Source: Gracilaria domingensis (taxonomy: Eukaryota > Rhodophyta > Florideophyceae > Gracilariales > Gracilariaceae). From it: a DNA stretch of 64,000 nt. Shown piece by piece: positions 31,097 to 41,899 of this stretch. Each line of letters starts with the position of its first letter. Within the stretch, counting starts at the first letter, position 1. The notes below the pieces were generated by a model, which was not told the origin of the DNA, ran no database searches, and saw only the letters and a program-made list of their open reading frames with translations. The translations under genes were made by a program, and so were the position numbers. The stretch lies in NCBI GenBank assembly GCA_022539475.1, contig VCMS01000037.1:464364-528363 (forward strand), read 5' to 3'.

Positions 31097-32410
31097 TTAA
31101 GAATTCATAAGAATAGCATGCACAGCATCACGGACAGTATACATGTCCCAGAACCGAGAGTTCACGCACAAAAATATCAAAGCCTCAAACTCTAGAGGGA
31201 ACAGGTTTTGACTTTCATCTCTCAAAATATAATTGGCCATCGACCAAATCCTTTCAACCTCAGCCACAGATCCAAGAATAAAACCACAGTCTTTGTATTT
31301 TGGGATACAAATCTTTTGCTTCTTGCGCCTCTCCTTTCGATCACGATAGATAGAAAGTGTTCCTAGATTGCCTCCGTTTTCTACATCTGAAAGAAGACGT
31401 TGACAAGCATTCTCCTCAGCAGATGTCATTTCATGTTCTCTTTGGGACTGTAGTTTGCAGACGCCATCTCGAAATCCGGATTTGGCAATATATCAGCGTT
31501 CTTAGCAATATACTTCTTCATCAGGAGGCAACTGTAAAAAGCTGTGTTTTGATCATGCAACTCACCCTCGACACCCTCGATTAACATCTATGAAGTGTCT
31601 TGGCAGTCAAGAAAAGAAAGACAAGACGACTGCAGATATTTTGTGGCTTCAGTAATTCCGCTCAGCTGTTTCGTGTATCTCTGTACTTTGTTTCTGAATC
31701 CCGTGCTCTGGTCCATTGAAAGCGTTGATCTCTCATCACCGCAAACCTCAGCGATTTCTTCGCGAATTCGGAGAAAACGTTCTAACATGTAGAGCTTCCC
31801 AGACCACCTTGTTTTGTTACGAATGATGGGTTTCAGGCACAAAATATTGCGTAGAAGGGCCGAGTTCTTCAATTTTTGTCGACATTCGGACATTATGTTG
31901 TGCACGGACTCACTAACATTGCTAATATCCGCGACGCTTTTCACCATTAAGTTCTCTTCCAGGTTGAGCAAGTGGTTCTTACATGCAACATGTGGAACAT
32001 TTAGCAGTTGCCCGACTTTCTTATTGACCGCACAATTTTCAGCAACTTGACATTGTATCCACTTGTCTGGGTCAATATTGTAGTACGAAAACATCGACTT
32101 GATATGTTTCTAGTGTATATCAGCGGTAAAGCAGAACGCTTCATCCTCGTCATAACTTTCCGTATTCTTCCCGTCATCACTCAAATGTTCTGGAGACGAC
32201 ATGGGCGAACACGAAAGTAGCGCGACTTGTACCCTCTCCGGGGAAGACGAGTTAGCGCTTCTTGTTTCTTTTTTGACGTATGACGCGAAGAGTACAACAT
32301 AATGCACACTACAGCTCGTCTAACCATCATGTAGTGTCCGGCGTGCTGGCGGGACACAACGGGAGCTGTTACACACTTTGTGTATGTAACCAACGCCTGG
32401 TTTTTTGGAA
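31097..32410 (-). pseudogene. hAT transposase, decayed
   Basis: Read from 32410 downward. The RNase-H-like core has DEDEAFCFTADIH, a stop, then KHIKSMFSYYNIDPDKWIQC, ENCAVNKKVGQLLNVPHVAC (family GDNCSxNxxxAxxLxVPxxGC), KNHLLNLE and RNKTRWSGKLYMLERFL (NxTRWSS in relatives). The C-terminal dimerisation domain follows a frame break: AEVERIWSMANYILRDESQN then FPLEFEALIFLCVNSRFWDM (family VERxFSxxxxI...LfLkxNrxlW). The zinc-finger BED N-terminus is not seen. The motif cluster at 30.75-30.94 kb is the matching 3' end; the other end was not found. Confidence 0.75.
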
Positions 32411-32549
32411 GCATTCATCAGAAGCGAGAAATGTTCCACTGGCCGTCTTTGCCCCGGGATGCACCCGGCGTTTCGGTACTATGTACAACATCAAAAGTAC
32501 TTGAACAGATTACTGCGAACTACAAGAAATCCGAAAGCAAACTAAGAGA

Positions 32550-33518
32550 ATGAAGCGCCGTATGCTACAAATTGAGAACCTGGTAAACACTGAGGCGGAA
32601 CAGGAATACTTATTAGGCACAGATGATGATGATAATTGGGGTGTAGTCGACGAAACTGAACCTCTAGAACCTCCTCCTCCTGAATCTCAGCCAGTCGCTG
32701 AACCGACGTCGAACGTACCAGCTTCTTCACAGCTTCCAGTTGCGCAGTCCCAGCCTGTAGTAGAGCCTTAGTATGAAGACGAAAGTCAACCAGGACCCCC
32801 GGAGAAGAGGTAAAAAGGACGCACTACCCACAGGTGGAACCACAGCCTCCGTGACATAAATGTCCTCCTCGACATTGTAGAAGAGCATGAACCAACAGGA
32901 ATGAATGGTTGGGCATTAGTACATCGCGAATATAATCGGTATGCTGAAGAAAATCATAGGGCAAGGAGAGCACCAGATGCGTTGAAGAAGAAATACGATA
33001 TGCTGCAGTACTATCAGAGGCGGACAGGGGACTCTACCTGCCCGGATTACGTTTGTCGCGCAAAGAATATACAAAAGATGATTCTGTCAAAGATAGTTTC
33101 TCTTACGTATAACTCCAACCTAGGCGATAACATAGGTCTTGCTGCGACACAGATATTACCGGCTGCTGGAACTTGTGAGGAGCAGACGGCTGGCCTTCCT
33201 GGGCAGGAAACAACTTGCAGTACCCCTGCGAATGATGCTACTCAAACAGTGCGGAGGCGGCAGACGAGCAGATCTTCGTACATCTCTCTCTCAGCACGAC
33301 GTGAAATCGAGCTCAACGATAGCGTGAAAGAATTGGCAAACACTGTGAAGGAAATGGCTCAATTGCAGAATCGCCGTTAGAAGCAGCTGTTAGATGCAGA
33401 AGATATCGATTCGTTGATGAAAGAAGTAGTGCAGCGCAGCCGCTATAGTTTCCAAGAAATGATGGCTTCTATGATTGTGGAAAAGATGAAGCGCGTACTT
33501 GACAACTGGAAGAATTGA
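32550..33518 (+). pseudogene. Myb/SANT-like (DUF6818-type) protein, broken by stops
   Basis: One continuous frame of about 323 codons interrupted by TAG at 32769, TAA at about 32811 and TAG at 33378. A Pro/Glu-rich N-terminal part is followed by HSLRDINVLLDIVEEHEPTG and NGWALVHREYNRYAEENHRA, APDALKKKYDMLQYYQRRTG and CPDYVCRAKNIQKMI. This is the Trp-containing Myb/SANT-like domain often found as DUF6818 in oomycetes, fungi and algae, frequently beside transposons. A C-terminal helical part (SVKELANTVKEMAQLQ ... MIVEKMKRVLDNW) may dimerise. It could be the DNA-binding partner gene of a Harbinger-type element or an independent family. Confidence 0.62.
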
Positions 33519-33969
33519 CTGACTGCAGCCTTGCCTTGGCCAGCTCGCCTTCACTTGGAAATTGTCGTTGCGGGGGATACGAACGGGAACGTTGGAAACA
33601 TTGGTAGCGTCAGTGATTGCTCTGCAACACGCTCTCGCGCAGATGCTGCTCCGACTGCTCCGCGAGCGTGTGCACGAATTGGTGGCGCATGCGTCTCCAC
33701 GCCGGTGAACGCCTCGCAGCACAGCGGTAGCGCGCGCGCGGACCACATGGTGACAGCGGCGGCACCCAGCTGCGAGGTGCTCAGCACGTCCTGGCGCCAG
33801 GCGGCGGGCAGCGCGGTGGCGGCGTACGGACGGAGTGGTGGGTCGCTCTCGTGCGGAACGGCTATCACGCGCTCGCTTCCGAGAGGGAAGGCGTGGCGCA
33901 GCAGGTGCGCTTCACGCTTCGGCGCCACAAGCAGCGACGGGCGTCGGCGCCGCCGACGCCGCGCTGCAC
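33519..33969. other. GC-rich spacer, no secure gene
   Basis: Long frames on both strands are compositional. The part next to 33970 may hold the decayed N-terminus of the pseudouridine synthase relic, but no motif is visible. Confidence 0.35.
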
Positions 33970-34695
33970 GCCCTCGTGCTGTATGAGGACGAGAACATGC
34001 TGTTCGTCGACGAGCCGAGCTGCATAGTGTGCCTCCCCGCGCCTGCCAACTGCCACGGCACGCTGATCAACCCCGCTGGCTGGCTGTTAAGATGCGCTGC
34101 TCGAGGTGCATTGCCCCTGCGCGGGCATCGTGCAGCGGCGGGAGAAGCGGAACTCCGGCACGATGGTCGTCGCCACGACGCCACCCGCACACCAGCGCTT
34201 GACGGAAATGCTTGCCGTGCCGCTGTTCCACAAAGATTACGTGGCGCTCACCGTCAAGGACCCCAGCCCGAGCCGGCCTAGCTGCGCCTCCACCACCATC
34301 GAGCAGCTGATCGGACGCCACCCCGGCGACCGCCTGCGCATGGCGGTAGTGCCGCCCGAGCATGGTGCCTGCCGCGTCCAGAGTGTGGTACAGACGCTAC
34401 CGCATGGATCAGATCGACGTTCATCTGCGCCACAACCGCACGGCCGTGCTCGGCGACGGGATGTATGGCGCGCGCGATGTCAACGCGCCCTACGCATCAC
34501 TCAAGGGGCGCCCGATGCTGCACGCCAGCTGCCTGCAGCTGCTTCACCCCTTCTCCCAGCCGCAGCTGGCTGTCACCGCACCGCTGCGACATGCCAACAT
34601 GCGCCGCCTTATCCGCGAGCGCGTCGAGCCCGCTTTCAGTCTGCACGCGTTGGTCGCTACGGTGCTCCCGCCGTGCGCCGCACACGTGCCATGAT
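33970..34695 (+). pseudogene. RluA-type RNA pseudouridine synthase relic
   Basis: The order of blocks matches RluA/RluD-type pseudouridine synthases, which isomerise uridine in rRNA or tRNA: ALVLYEDENMLFVDEPSCIV then PANCHGTLINP (family VLYEDExLLVVDKP...HGTLVNAL); GIVQRREKRNSGTMVVATT (family GIVHRLDKDTSGLLVVAKT); FHKDYVALTVKDP; EQLIGRHPGDRLRMAVVP (family IGRHPxxRxKMAV); then, after a frame change, QIDVHLRHNRTAVLGDGMYG (family QIRVHLxHIGxPVLGDxxYG) and RPMLHASCLQLLHPFSQPQL. The catalytic HRLDxxTSG motif has become QRREKRNSG, so the catalytic Asp is gone. With the frame changes near 34060-34080 and 34360 this marks a pseudogene of a host gene. Confidence 0.8.
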
Positions 34696-35754
34696 GTGCG
34701 CCGTTGACGTTGGGTCGCCTAGCCGCTCCATGGCCACCGGCTGCGGTTACTGCGACATCATAGCCAGCGCGGGCGGTAACCTCGCCGGGCGCAACCCGTT
34801 CGCCCACCCACCCCCACCACCGCCGCCGCCAGCGCCGCCGTCGCGGCGCACGCTGCAGCCAGCGCAGATATTTTGTATGCACGGGCGTGGCACGGCGCAC
34901 TCGCTGATTTGGCGCGCTGGTGCACGGATATTTCCGCAATGCGCGCCCCCGGCGGCTGGCCCCAAAACCGGCGCGTTAACTCTTCCACACACGTGACCAT
35001 GCCGCGTTGCCGCCGCAGCCGCCGGAACCGATAGCGCGTCTTCGGCCGCGTCCGGCGCTCTGCGCCCAGCCCTTGTCGTCTCGGCTCCGTGCCCCCCCTC
35101 ACTCCCCCCCTATCTCCCCGTCGCCTCCGCTGCCGCCCACGGGTTGCCCCAGCTCCACGTGCCTCCTCATGCCACCCGTGCCTGGCCGCACGCCGTGGCG
35201 TGACCGTGTTCAACTTCAAGCTGTGTAACGTTCGCCTCACCGTAGCCACGCCCACCCGGCTGGCGTCCATCTGTCATATTTTGCTCTCCACCACCAGTCG
35301 CAAAGTCGTTACCCTCTAATTGCCAGTCGTGCGCCACGAGGCCGCCGCGGGCGCCGCCGGCCTCGTACCGCCCACGACCCCCGCTTCCGACTCCACCTCC
35401 ACCGACGGCCCCACCGCTCAGCCGCATCTCGCGCCTGGACTACGTGCCGCCACCACCGCCCCCGCTCCCGCAGCAGCAGACGCCGCTACGCGCCTTTCGC
35501 GCGCTGCGGTGCCGTCGTCGCCGCCGCGCACCACCAGTCGCGACGCCATCAGTGCGCTGCACAGCGACCTGGCATTCAGGCATTCAGCGCGTCACCTTGT
35601 AGCACTTTCGACCGTGGGCATCGCACGCCACTTGCCCCCGCAGCCCGGCGTCGCGGGCCATCCACAACCGCAGCCGCCGCCCTGCCGCCCACGCCGCCTC
35701 GGTCGTCGTCGCAGCAGCTGCAGCTGCTGTAGAGGCCGCAGTCGGGCGATTTCG
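34696..35754. other. GC-rich low-complexity DNA, no secure gene
   Basis: Pro/Ala/Arg-rich frames on both strands, with CCACCGCCGCCG tracts (34808-34835) and GC runs. One short stretch (about 35205-35318) reads NFKLCNVRLTVATPTRLASI and looks protein-like but is isolated. The 3' part may contain low-complexity N-terminal sequence of the kinase relic. Confidence 0.35.
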
Positions 35755-36165
35755 CCGCGCATTTGGGCCTGGTCGAGGACTTGTTGCGCTTCACGCACCC
35801 CCTGGGCATGGGCGCCGGCTTAGAGGTGCGCCTTCGTGAGGCAGTGCAGCACGCCGCCGTCAACGCCGCCATGAAGATCGTGCCAAAGCAAACGCTTGAT
35901 CTCCTTTGCTCGCCCTCAGGCAACTGCGGCGAGGTGCATGCATTTAGCCGCAATGGCTCGCATCCGAGCCGCGTGCAGTGCCACGCCATCTGCGAGGACG
36001 AACGCTTCGTGTACATTTTCATGGAGCTGCTCACAGGCGGCCAGTTGTTGCCCAGAATCACTGACAGACTCAGGTAAACCAGCGCTATTGCGAGAATGAT
36101 ACCGTCACCCTTTTGCCCTCGCTGGTGCGTGCGCTCGTCCACCTCTGGGCGACTCTCTGACGTAC
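35755..36165 (+). pseudogene. protein kinase N-lobe fragment
   Basis: The frame reads LGMGAGLEVRLREAVQHAAV (glycine-rich loop), NAAMKIVPKQTLD (the ATP-binding Lys in AMK), SHPSRVQCHAICEDERFVYI and FMELLTGGQLLPRITDR, the hinge of a CAMK-type Ser/Thr kinase. After a stop and frame change, YCENDTVTLLPSLVRALVHL continues the alpha-E helix region. HRD, DFG and APE motifs are absent, so the C-lobe is missing. A 3'-truncated host kinase pseudogene, distinct from the intact kinase at 55-57 kb. Confidence 0.65.
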
Positions 36166-36370
36166 AGTGACATTCGTGCGGATTGTTTTACGGTCTTTCA
36201 AGTCTAACGTATACGGAGGAATTTTAATTTAAACCAGCAACTCTGGTCCGGTACTTCACGAGATGGGCTGCAATGCTTAAGAGTCACCCACGCTTGTAAT
36301 GATCACCGAGAAGGGTCCTCGTCAGGCTACGGAAGGGGGCTTTGAGGCCACGAACACCACACTCAGCGCT

Positions 36371-37090
36371 TTACCTCTCACTAGGGTAGATGCGCTGTAG
36401 TAATAGCTCCACTGCCACACATACGTTCGAAACCGGCATGTCTATCCATTCGTTAACTTTCCGGGCCCTCAGAACCTTCCCTGTCCGCCTGTCGTTCACA
36501 AACTCCTTGTCACCGAGCACCGCGAAACCAGGAGGAGTAATGGGGTCCAAAGCCAAGGAAGGCCAGTACAGCCCCGAAGCGTAAGCCAAGCGACTATCGT
36601 GCCAGCTAAACCCCTAAAACCCTAGAACCCCTAAATTAAGAGCGGCGTGAATGATTTCTTTACGGAAGTTTCAAACGAGCAGGTTTGTACATTCAACTCG
36701 TTGTGTAATGGCGTTGTAAAACGCATTCCGCGTAATCTGACCTTGGAAATCGGGAACGCGGAAGCTCGCTCCTTCGCTCATGGCGAACACACCACGTAAT
36801 GCATATCCGTAAAAGCGATTCTTTTCAAGCAGCTCGCAAGAGTCTTTCATTTCTGACACAGTTGGCTATTTGATACGAAAAGAAACAAGATTTTGATCAC
36901 AAACGACAGCACTCATGACTTTCAATCCATATTCCAACCACTCTCCAAGCGTAGATGGGGTTATTCCGAACACAGGACACAAACTATACTCCACATCTTT
37001 GCTTTTCAAATACCAAAGTACCAATACCAGGAGATCTTCAGTTTTTCAAAGCGGTTTGCGACCACGTCTGTAATTATAATTTCTGAATGG
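36371..37090 (-). pseudogene. PIF/Harbinger transposase fragment
   Basis: Read downward: LVLVLWYLKSKDVEYSLCPV, FGITPSTLGEWLEYGLKVM, SEMKDSCELLEKNR, LRGVFAMSEGASF (DDE first block, family VFAIVDGG), QITRNAFYNAITQRVECTNL, SGLYWPSLALDPITPPGFAV, LGDKEFVNDRRTGKVLRARK, VELLLQRIYPSER. It stops exactly where relatives continue with QSAEWG, so the third catalytic block is lost. Stops and frame changes separate the pieces. Same family as the relic at 23.5-24.6 kb. The first block's Asp is replaced by Glu (SEG). Confidence 0.75.
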
Positions 37091-37344
37091 AGAGCCATGC
37101 ATGATACTCTTCCGTTTGTTAGAAAACCATGGTAACAAATCTCGGAAGAATAAAGCGCGTGGAAAGCTTGTGGCCACAAGGAATTCTGCATCGGAACCAC
37201 AACGAAGCAAATGTCACCACGGGGTTGTATGGAATTGCGGCCTAAGAAGGCTGACACGATGATAATTTTGCACACTGCGGATCGTCTGAACTCTGTTCTC
37301 GATCTTTGGCCGTTGTGTTTGCCTGTACTTAGAAGATAGTATAG

Positions 37345-38234
37345 TTGGATGATGATGGTTGTGATTTGAAAAAGAAAAGTAAGATTTGCACCAGAACGAG
37401 AAGGCATGAAGAAGAGATTGCAGACGTACTTGACAACGTCATGTGGCACTGTTCTGTTTCAGCTTGGTTTGTAAATGAGAACATGATACTGGCGCAACAA
37501 CGTACGCGCCAGTTACTTGAAGCTTTCATGGGGGTCACGGTTTAGAAATCTGGCCAGGGGTTTGCTTACCCCGACCAGATTTCTAAACCGCATATATATC
37601 AGTGGGCAGTCGGAACTCGAGATCTAGATAGCCGCGAAGAGTGCGAGCAAGCTTTGGAATTCATGAAAGGCATGAGTGAGAAATGGAAACACTTTTCAAA
37701 CTGGTTGCAGAGTAACCGATGTGCGTTCATACTATGGTTTCAAAAGTTTTGCTGCTCTATTCCTTTGGCAGAAAGACATCGTCCCCTTCTCTTTGACACC
37801 AACCCAAATGAGTCATACCATAATAGATTGAAATCATTGCCGAGATTTGCCTTGAAGCATGGACGCGGTTTGCGCTAATGGATGCCTTGGAAATGTTAAG
37901 AGAATTAGATGAAAGAGATGCCGCAAACCTTTCCAAACAAACGCCTGTGGAGGGGTACCGGATGTCATCAAAACCAGAATGGAAGCGAGCGCAGTCGAAA
38001 GCGAGGAAAAGACAAGCGACTGAAGTCATCGTAATTGACGATAGTCCAGTGATGGCTCATCAACCTAAGAAGGCAAAGAAGATATCCCAAACTCCAAGAA
38101 GGCGAACAACTACATCCAGACTGACGGATGTCATCGCAGCTTTGAGTTCTGAAATGGAACGTCTTGAAGAAATGATCGCCAAAGTACTCGAACAAAATAA
38201 ACAGTGTAACACTGAAACAGAACGAAAGTCTTAA
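37345..38234 (+). pseudogene. possible MULE-like transposase C-terminal part
   Basis: One frame from 37345 with a TAG at 37543 inside a hairpin insertion, then LEFMKGMSEKWKHFSNWLQS and FDTNPNESYHNRLKSLPRFA. The NPNES-H-LK pattern is like the TNNxESxHxxLK motif after the nuclease core of Mutator-like transposases. A frame change near 37.87 kb leads to a 118-residue basic tail with a nuclear-localisation-like cluster (HQPKKAKKISQTPRRR) and a terminal coiled coil (ALSSEMERLEEMIAKVLEQN). The nuclease core itself is not visible, so the assignment is tentative. Confidence 0.35.
37538..37590. repeat. 53-nt hairpin
   Basis: CGGTTTAGAAATCTGG returns as CCAGATTTCTAAACCG, with an inner GGGGT/ACCCC stem and a short TTTGCT-like loop. 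It lies inside the MULE-like frame and brings a stop codon. Confidence 0.7.
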
Positions 38235-38830
38235 AGAAAATAAATTTGTCGTTTCTCTCCCATTTTTTATTTCAATAGATTTTGGAAAATATTTTTATAA
38301 AGTTTTATAGACATAACATGCAGACATTAAAATAGTAGATAATAATATGAATATTTATAGTTTTCTGCGTCAGAATAATAAGAAAGACAATTTTTTAAAA
38401 GAATATCATTTTAAGATATCAATTTCTTTCAGTTCTTTGAACTGTATATTTTGATAGCCCACACAGTTTATAAGTGCACTTCAGTCTATCAGAGAAGAAA
38501 AAGTATGGAATTATTATAGATCCTACGAAAATGTTATTTTTTCTAAAGTTTTATGCAAAAATATAAATATTTATGTCATATCTTTGAATTTTGTATTCAT
38601 TTATATTTTACATAAGTCTTATTTAGCGTTTTATATGAGAAATGTAATCTGTATATCAATTTGTAAGAGACATATGTTCAATGAACAATTTGTATCTCAC
38701 AGTACGTCATTACTACATTTTGTATGCATAAGAATATAATTTAGTAATCCTGGTATATTTCAAATAATTTTTCGTTAGCTTCCATGAATTAGAAAAAGTT
38801 TTACAAAAATATACCAATAAACGCGAGTAA
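38235..38830. other. AT-rich spacer, no gene
   Basis: About 600 bp of strongly AT-rich DNA in an otherwise balanced to GC-rich window, with TATTTT and ATAAAT runs on both strands. No coding frame, tRNA or clear repeat was found. Confidence 0.5.
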
Positions 38831-38962
38831 AGTTTGAAAGTTCAATATATTTACTGTCCGTTTCGGTTTGTTCAGGATCATAAGAGTTTAATCGTCGACG
38901 TCGTCCACTACGACGATGACGACGGTCACTCGGCGTGTTGCATGCAAACAACGACTCTCGCC

Positions 38963-39181
38963 ATGGCTGGGAGGAATCGCCGTGCTCCTGCTCGTCAGAA
39001 CGAGAATGCGGAGGCCACTTCTCCTTCCGGTGCCTCTCGCAGCCGTTCGAGGACCGTACGCATGTCAGTGTCCGCGAAACGTCGAAAATCGATAGGTAAG
39101 AAAGCACCGAGACCCAGCCCTGCTCCCTCGTCGTCGCACACTATTGCCGCGCTTCCTACCGCCTCCGTTTCTAGAGGGTAG
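38963..39181 (+). CDS. Ser/Arg-rich small frame or first exon
   Basis: Starts MAGRNRRAPARQNENAEATS, then SGASRSRSRTVRMSVSAKRR, a very basic and disordered segment. An ATAG|GTAAGAAA donor-like site lies at 39095/39096. It may be the first exon of the zinc-finger-like frame ending at 40940, but the phases I tried did not join cleanly. Low confidence. Confidence 0.25.
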   Translation: MAGRNRRAPARQNENAEATSPSGASRSRSRTVRMSVSAKRRKSIGKKAPRPSPAPSSSHTIAALPTASVSRG

Positions 39182-39349
39182 AACAGAACGGCTTCGCTTT
39201 CCAGACCTTCTGCCCAAGAGGCAAATAGGTCTGATCGCCACGCTCGCGCTGCCCCGCCGTCTTCCGCTTCTCCTCGTACCCCTGTGTCGCCTCGTGTACA
39301 GCAAACCCTCCTCAGGGATACCGTTTCGGTAGTAGCAATCATCAATTGA

Positions 39350-40133
39350 TGGGACGCCCATCGATGGGTAACTCGAGGTTATTAGTAGCACGATGACGTG
39401 GATCCGGACCCGGAATGTGTACATGTGTACCACTATTTGGTTGTTTGGATGGAGTGAATCTTTTCATAATTTTTAGAAATACCCCGTGGGTTTTGGTCCG
39501 ACACTGTCAGGACTGCCCGGGACGGGAGGTGCACATGAGGTGCTTAGGTTAATCTATTATTTAGATATTTTTGATAACCCTCTACAGGGCCGCTAATTCT
39601 ACTACTTAGGTGATGGCTCACCGCCATCACCAACCTAGTAAAGGTAACCCGGTGTGCGGCTCTAACTATTTCGCCTGCGCGACAACTCCAACTCCTCGCG
39701 GAGCGAGTTACCGCAGCACGGTCTAGTTATCCCCGGGCTCCAACCAGGAGAGTGCACGCAGTGCATACCATCATTGGTCTTGTTTTCCTTTTGTTTTTCT
39801 TGTGACTCATGGAGTGCACACATATTTGTTACCGGCCGGTACTTCCTCTCCGCCGGAATACTTGGGTTTGTTTCTGTTCTTTCTTTTGTTTTTACCATTG
39901 GTTTGGTTCACTACCGCCTATTTCTATTTGGTTGTTCCACCTTTGGATGTCTACATTTGGCTACAGATACCGTCATTGGTCAGCTACGATCTACACTACT
40001 GTGTCCGCCTTTTCTGGCCTTTTTCCCGTTCGGGCGTTCTTTCTCAACCCGGTGGTATAGCCTGAAGTCCTCGTAGATTTACACCCACACCGGAGGTTAC
40101 GGGGTGCGCTGTCGCTGTGCGAACCTCTCTTGA
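39350..40133. other. no gene seen
   Basis: Spacer or intron between the Ser/Arg-rich frame and the zinc-finger-like frame. It contains a small hairpin, GGTGATGG-CTCACC-GCCATCACC (39610-39632), and T-rich stretches at 39780-39950 without coding signal. Confidence 0.35.
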
Positions 40134-40940
40134 GAGCGGGGATTCGAACTGCCTCTGTGGCTTTTCCCTTTCTGGGATTGTTCCACACCTCGTCTCTCCG
40201 CTCCCAGCCGCTCCCGCGGCGGTACTTCTGGTGGGAGTTCCAGGTCTGGCACTTATAATGCCCCTGCGGTTCACGCACGGTCTTCTGCTGGTGACCCTTC
40301 CGTCGCACCAACCGCCCCTACAGACGGGAGTAATGAGGGTGCTGGCAACGAGAACGCCGCACGTAGTAATAATTTGAAGTACGTTGGCGTCAATGACGCA
40401 GGTTTTAACTATGTTAAGGTGGTCACTACGAAGCTCTACCCTGTCGCTATTCCCTGTTATTGTGGCTGCGGGGCGGTGGTTTGCGTTGGAAAGTACGCGC
40501 ATATGAGCCCAGAAGGTAGGAAGAAGTGTGTGCATTGCAATGGTAGTGGAACAAATGGGTTTACTAGTCTTCAAGAACTCATCAATCATCTTGCGACAAA
40601 GTCCTGTCGCTATGAAAGAGGATTGCGAGTTTCATCGTCCACACCGAGAGAGACACTAGGGAGAATCTTATGCAAGAAGATTAACAACCCCAAGTTCGAA
40701 GTTCTCGTAGAAGATAAGCTGAAGTTCCTTTGTCCGTACTGTGACGCCTACGCAAATTATCACCAGCGCTACAACCATTCTGTTAAGTGCTGGCTCGGTA
40801 AGCACAAGGTCAAGCCCATAGAATACACTGTGAGAAAAATAAGAGTTCGAGATGCTGAGGTCAAGGAGGAAGAAGAGGTATTAGCAGGGAGTGATGGAGA
40901 TAACAGTAATGCAGACGATACGCAAAGCCTTTCATGTTAG
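40134..40940 (+). CDS. unknown Cys/His-rich (zinc-finger-like) protein, 3' exon
   Basis: Open from 40134 to the stop at 40940 without a good ATG, so it is probably the last exon; a CTCTCCGCTCCCAG acceptor-like site ends at 40207. The first 60 residues are Ser/Gly/Ala-rich linker. The folded part begins NNLKYVGVNDAGFNYVKVVT and contains PCYCGCGAVVCVGKYAHMS, CVHCNGSG, LINHLATKSC, FLCPYCDAYANYHQRYNHSV and KCWLGKHK. This gives several C-x-C/C-x2-C pairs and a C-C-H-C set that could bind zinc. The end is acidic. No family is recognised; the setting among transposons suggests it may be a transposon gene. Confidence 0.5.
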   Translation, partial: ERGFELPLWLFPFWDCSTPRLSAPSRSRGGTSGGSSRSGTYNAPAVHARSSAGDPSVAPTAPTDGSNEGAGNENAARSNNLKYVGVNDAGFNYVKVVTTKLYPVAIPCYCGCGAVVCVGKYAHMSPEGRKKCVHCNGSGTNGFTSLQELINHLATKSCRYERGLRVSSSTPRETLGRILCKKINNPKFEVLVEDKLKFLCPYCDAYANYHQRYNHSVKCWLGKHKVKPIEYTVRKIRVRDAEVKEEEEVLAGSDGDNSNADDTQSLSC

Positions 40941-40999
40941 TAAGAATTCGGAGCAGAAGAGAATCTGGCAGTAAGTTGGTTATCTTCCGTTAGTCCCAT

Positions 41000-41899
41000 A
41001 GCTATAAAAATCTCACTTCTTTCCCCAATTGTTTACAACAGCGTGCAGACGATGAGATAGAAAGAAGAGTGAAGCAGTAGGCGGTCGTCTAGCGCGTGCC
41101 GCGGGCTGCCGGAGCGCCTTCATCGCCGCGCGTCGTTTCTTCCTTGAAGAACGGGCCGCCGGCACGCTGCGCCGCACATGTGTCGCTGCGCACCAGAGGC
41201 ACGAAGAAGGATCGAAGTGATAAGCTATGTATAGTGTGCGCCAAATCCTGTTGGTTTGCGGTCGGTACGCACCCCGGTGGCGCGCTGCTGCCACGCAGCA
41301 CGCTGCAGAGGTTGGTGCACATCTTGCAGCGGCGCACATCGACGCGTTAGAACGCCTGCGCTGTTTGACGCCGTTGGGCCTTTGTGATTAGCCAGCAACC
41401 CGGAGATGACGAGCGATCCATCAGTGCTTCCCGACGCTACGAGTCTCGCCGCGGGGGCCGTGTGGCATCGGCGCGGCAGTGCGCAGAAGTGCAGTGTTCT
41501 GTTTGCCAATCTGTTGCGCTTCAGCGCAGTGGCATGCAAAAGCCTCGTCTTAGGGCGCAGGACGTATCTTTTTGCAAGCTTTGGCAAATCTGTGCGGCAG
41601 TTTGCTGGAGCGCGACCCGTGGCATCTCATGCGAGGCATCAGCGACAGAGCATCCGAGCGCCTTCGCGGTTGCCTCTCGGAGACCTTCTCTTCTTTTCTG
41701 CGCCCCACCGCACTCAGCTTTGTTTCCCCAGAATGCCTGTGATAGAGCAAGTCAGAGCCGTTAAGGAGGGTCTCCGTCCTAGCAAACCGCAGTGCCTAAG
41801 CTGCGCGGTGCTTTGGCGCAGCCGCAAGGCCATGCGTCTGACGTTGAGACGTAAACAGAGAGCTTGGCTCCTCGGCGAGCGGCGGTGATTTGGCGCAGC
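41000..41899. other. no gene supported; GC-rich
   Basis: Frames on both strands are Arg/Ala/Cys-rich and overlap each other completely, which indicates composition rather than coding. Motifs related to the satellite that follows (CGGAGCGCC at about 41110) already appear here. Confidence 0.4.

Noticed and set aside
32300-32520. A right-hand hAT terminus matching CAGGGGTAGGAC
   Set aside because: No convincing complement or 8-bp target duplication was found upstream of the hAT relic, so I did not annotate the whole element.
36893-37449. Frames of 80-147 codons on both strands near the third Harbinger relic
   Set aside because: The plus-strand frame is antisense to the Harbinger N-terminal part, and the longer minus-strand frame has no recognisable content.
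40130-40150. GGGATTCGAAC, like the complement of a tRNA T-loop
   Set aside because: The flanking bases do not form a T-stem, and no D-arm, anticodon arm or acceptor stem could be placed.
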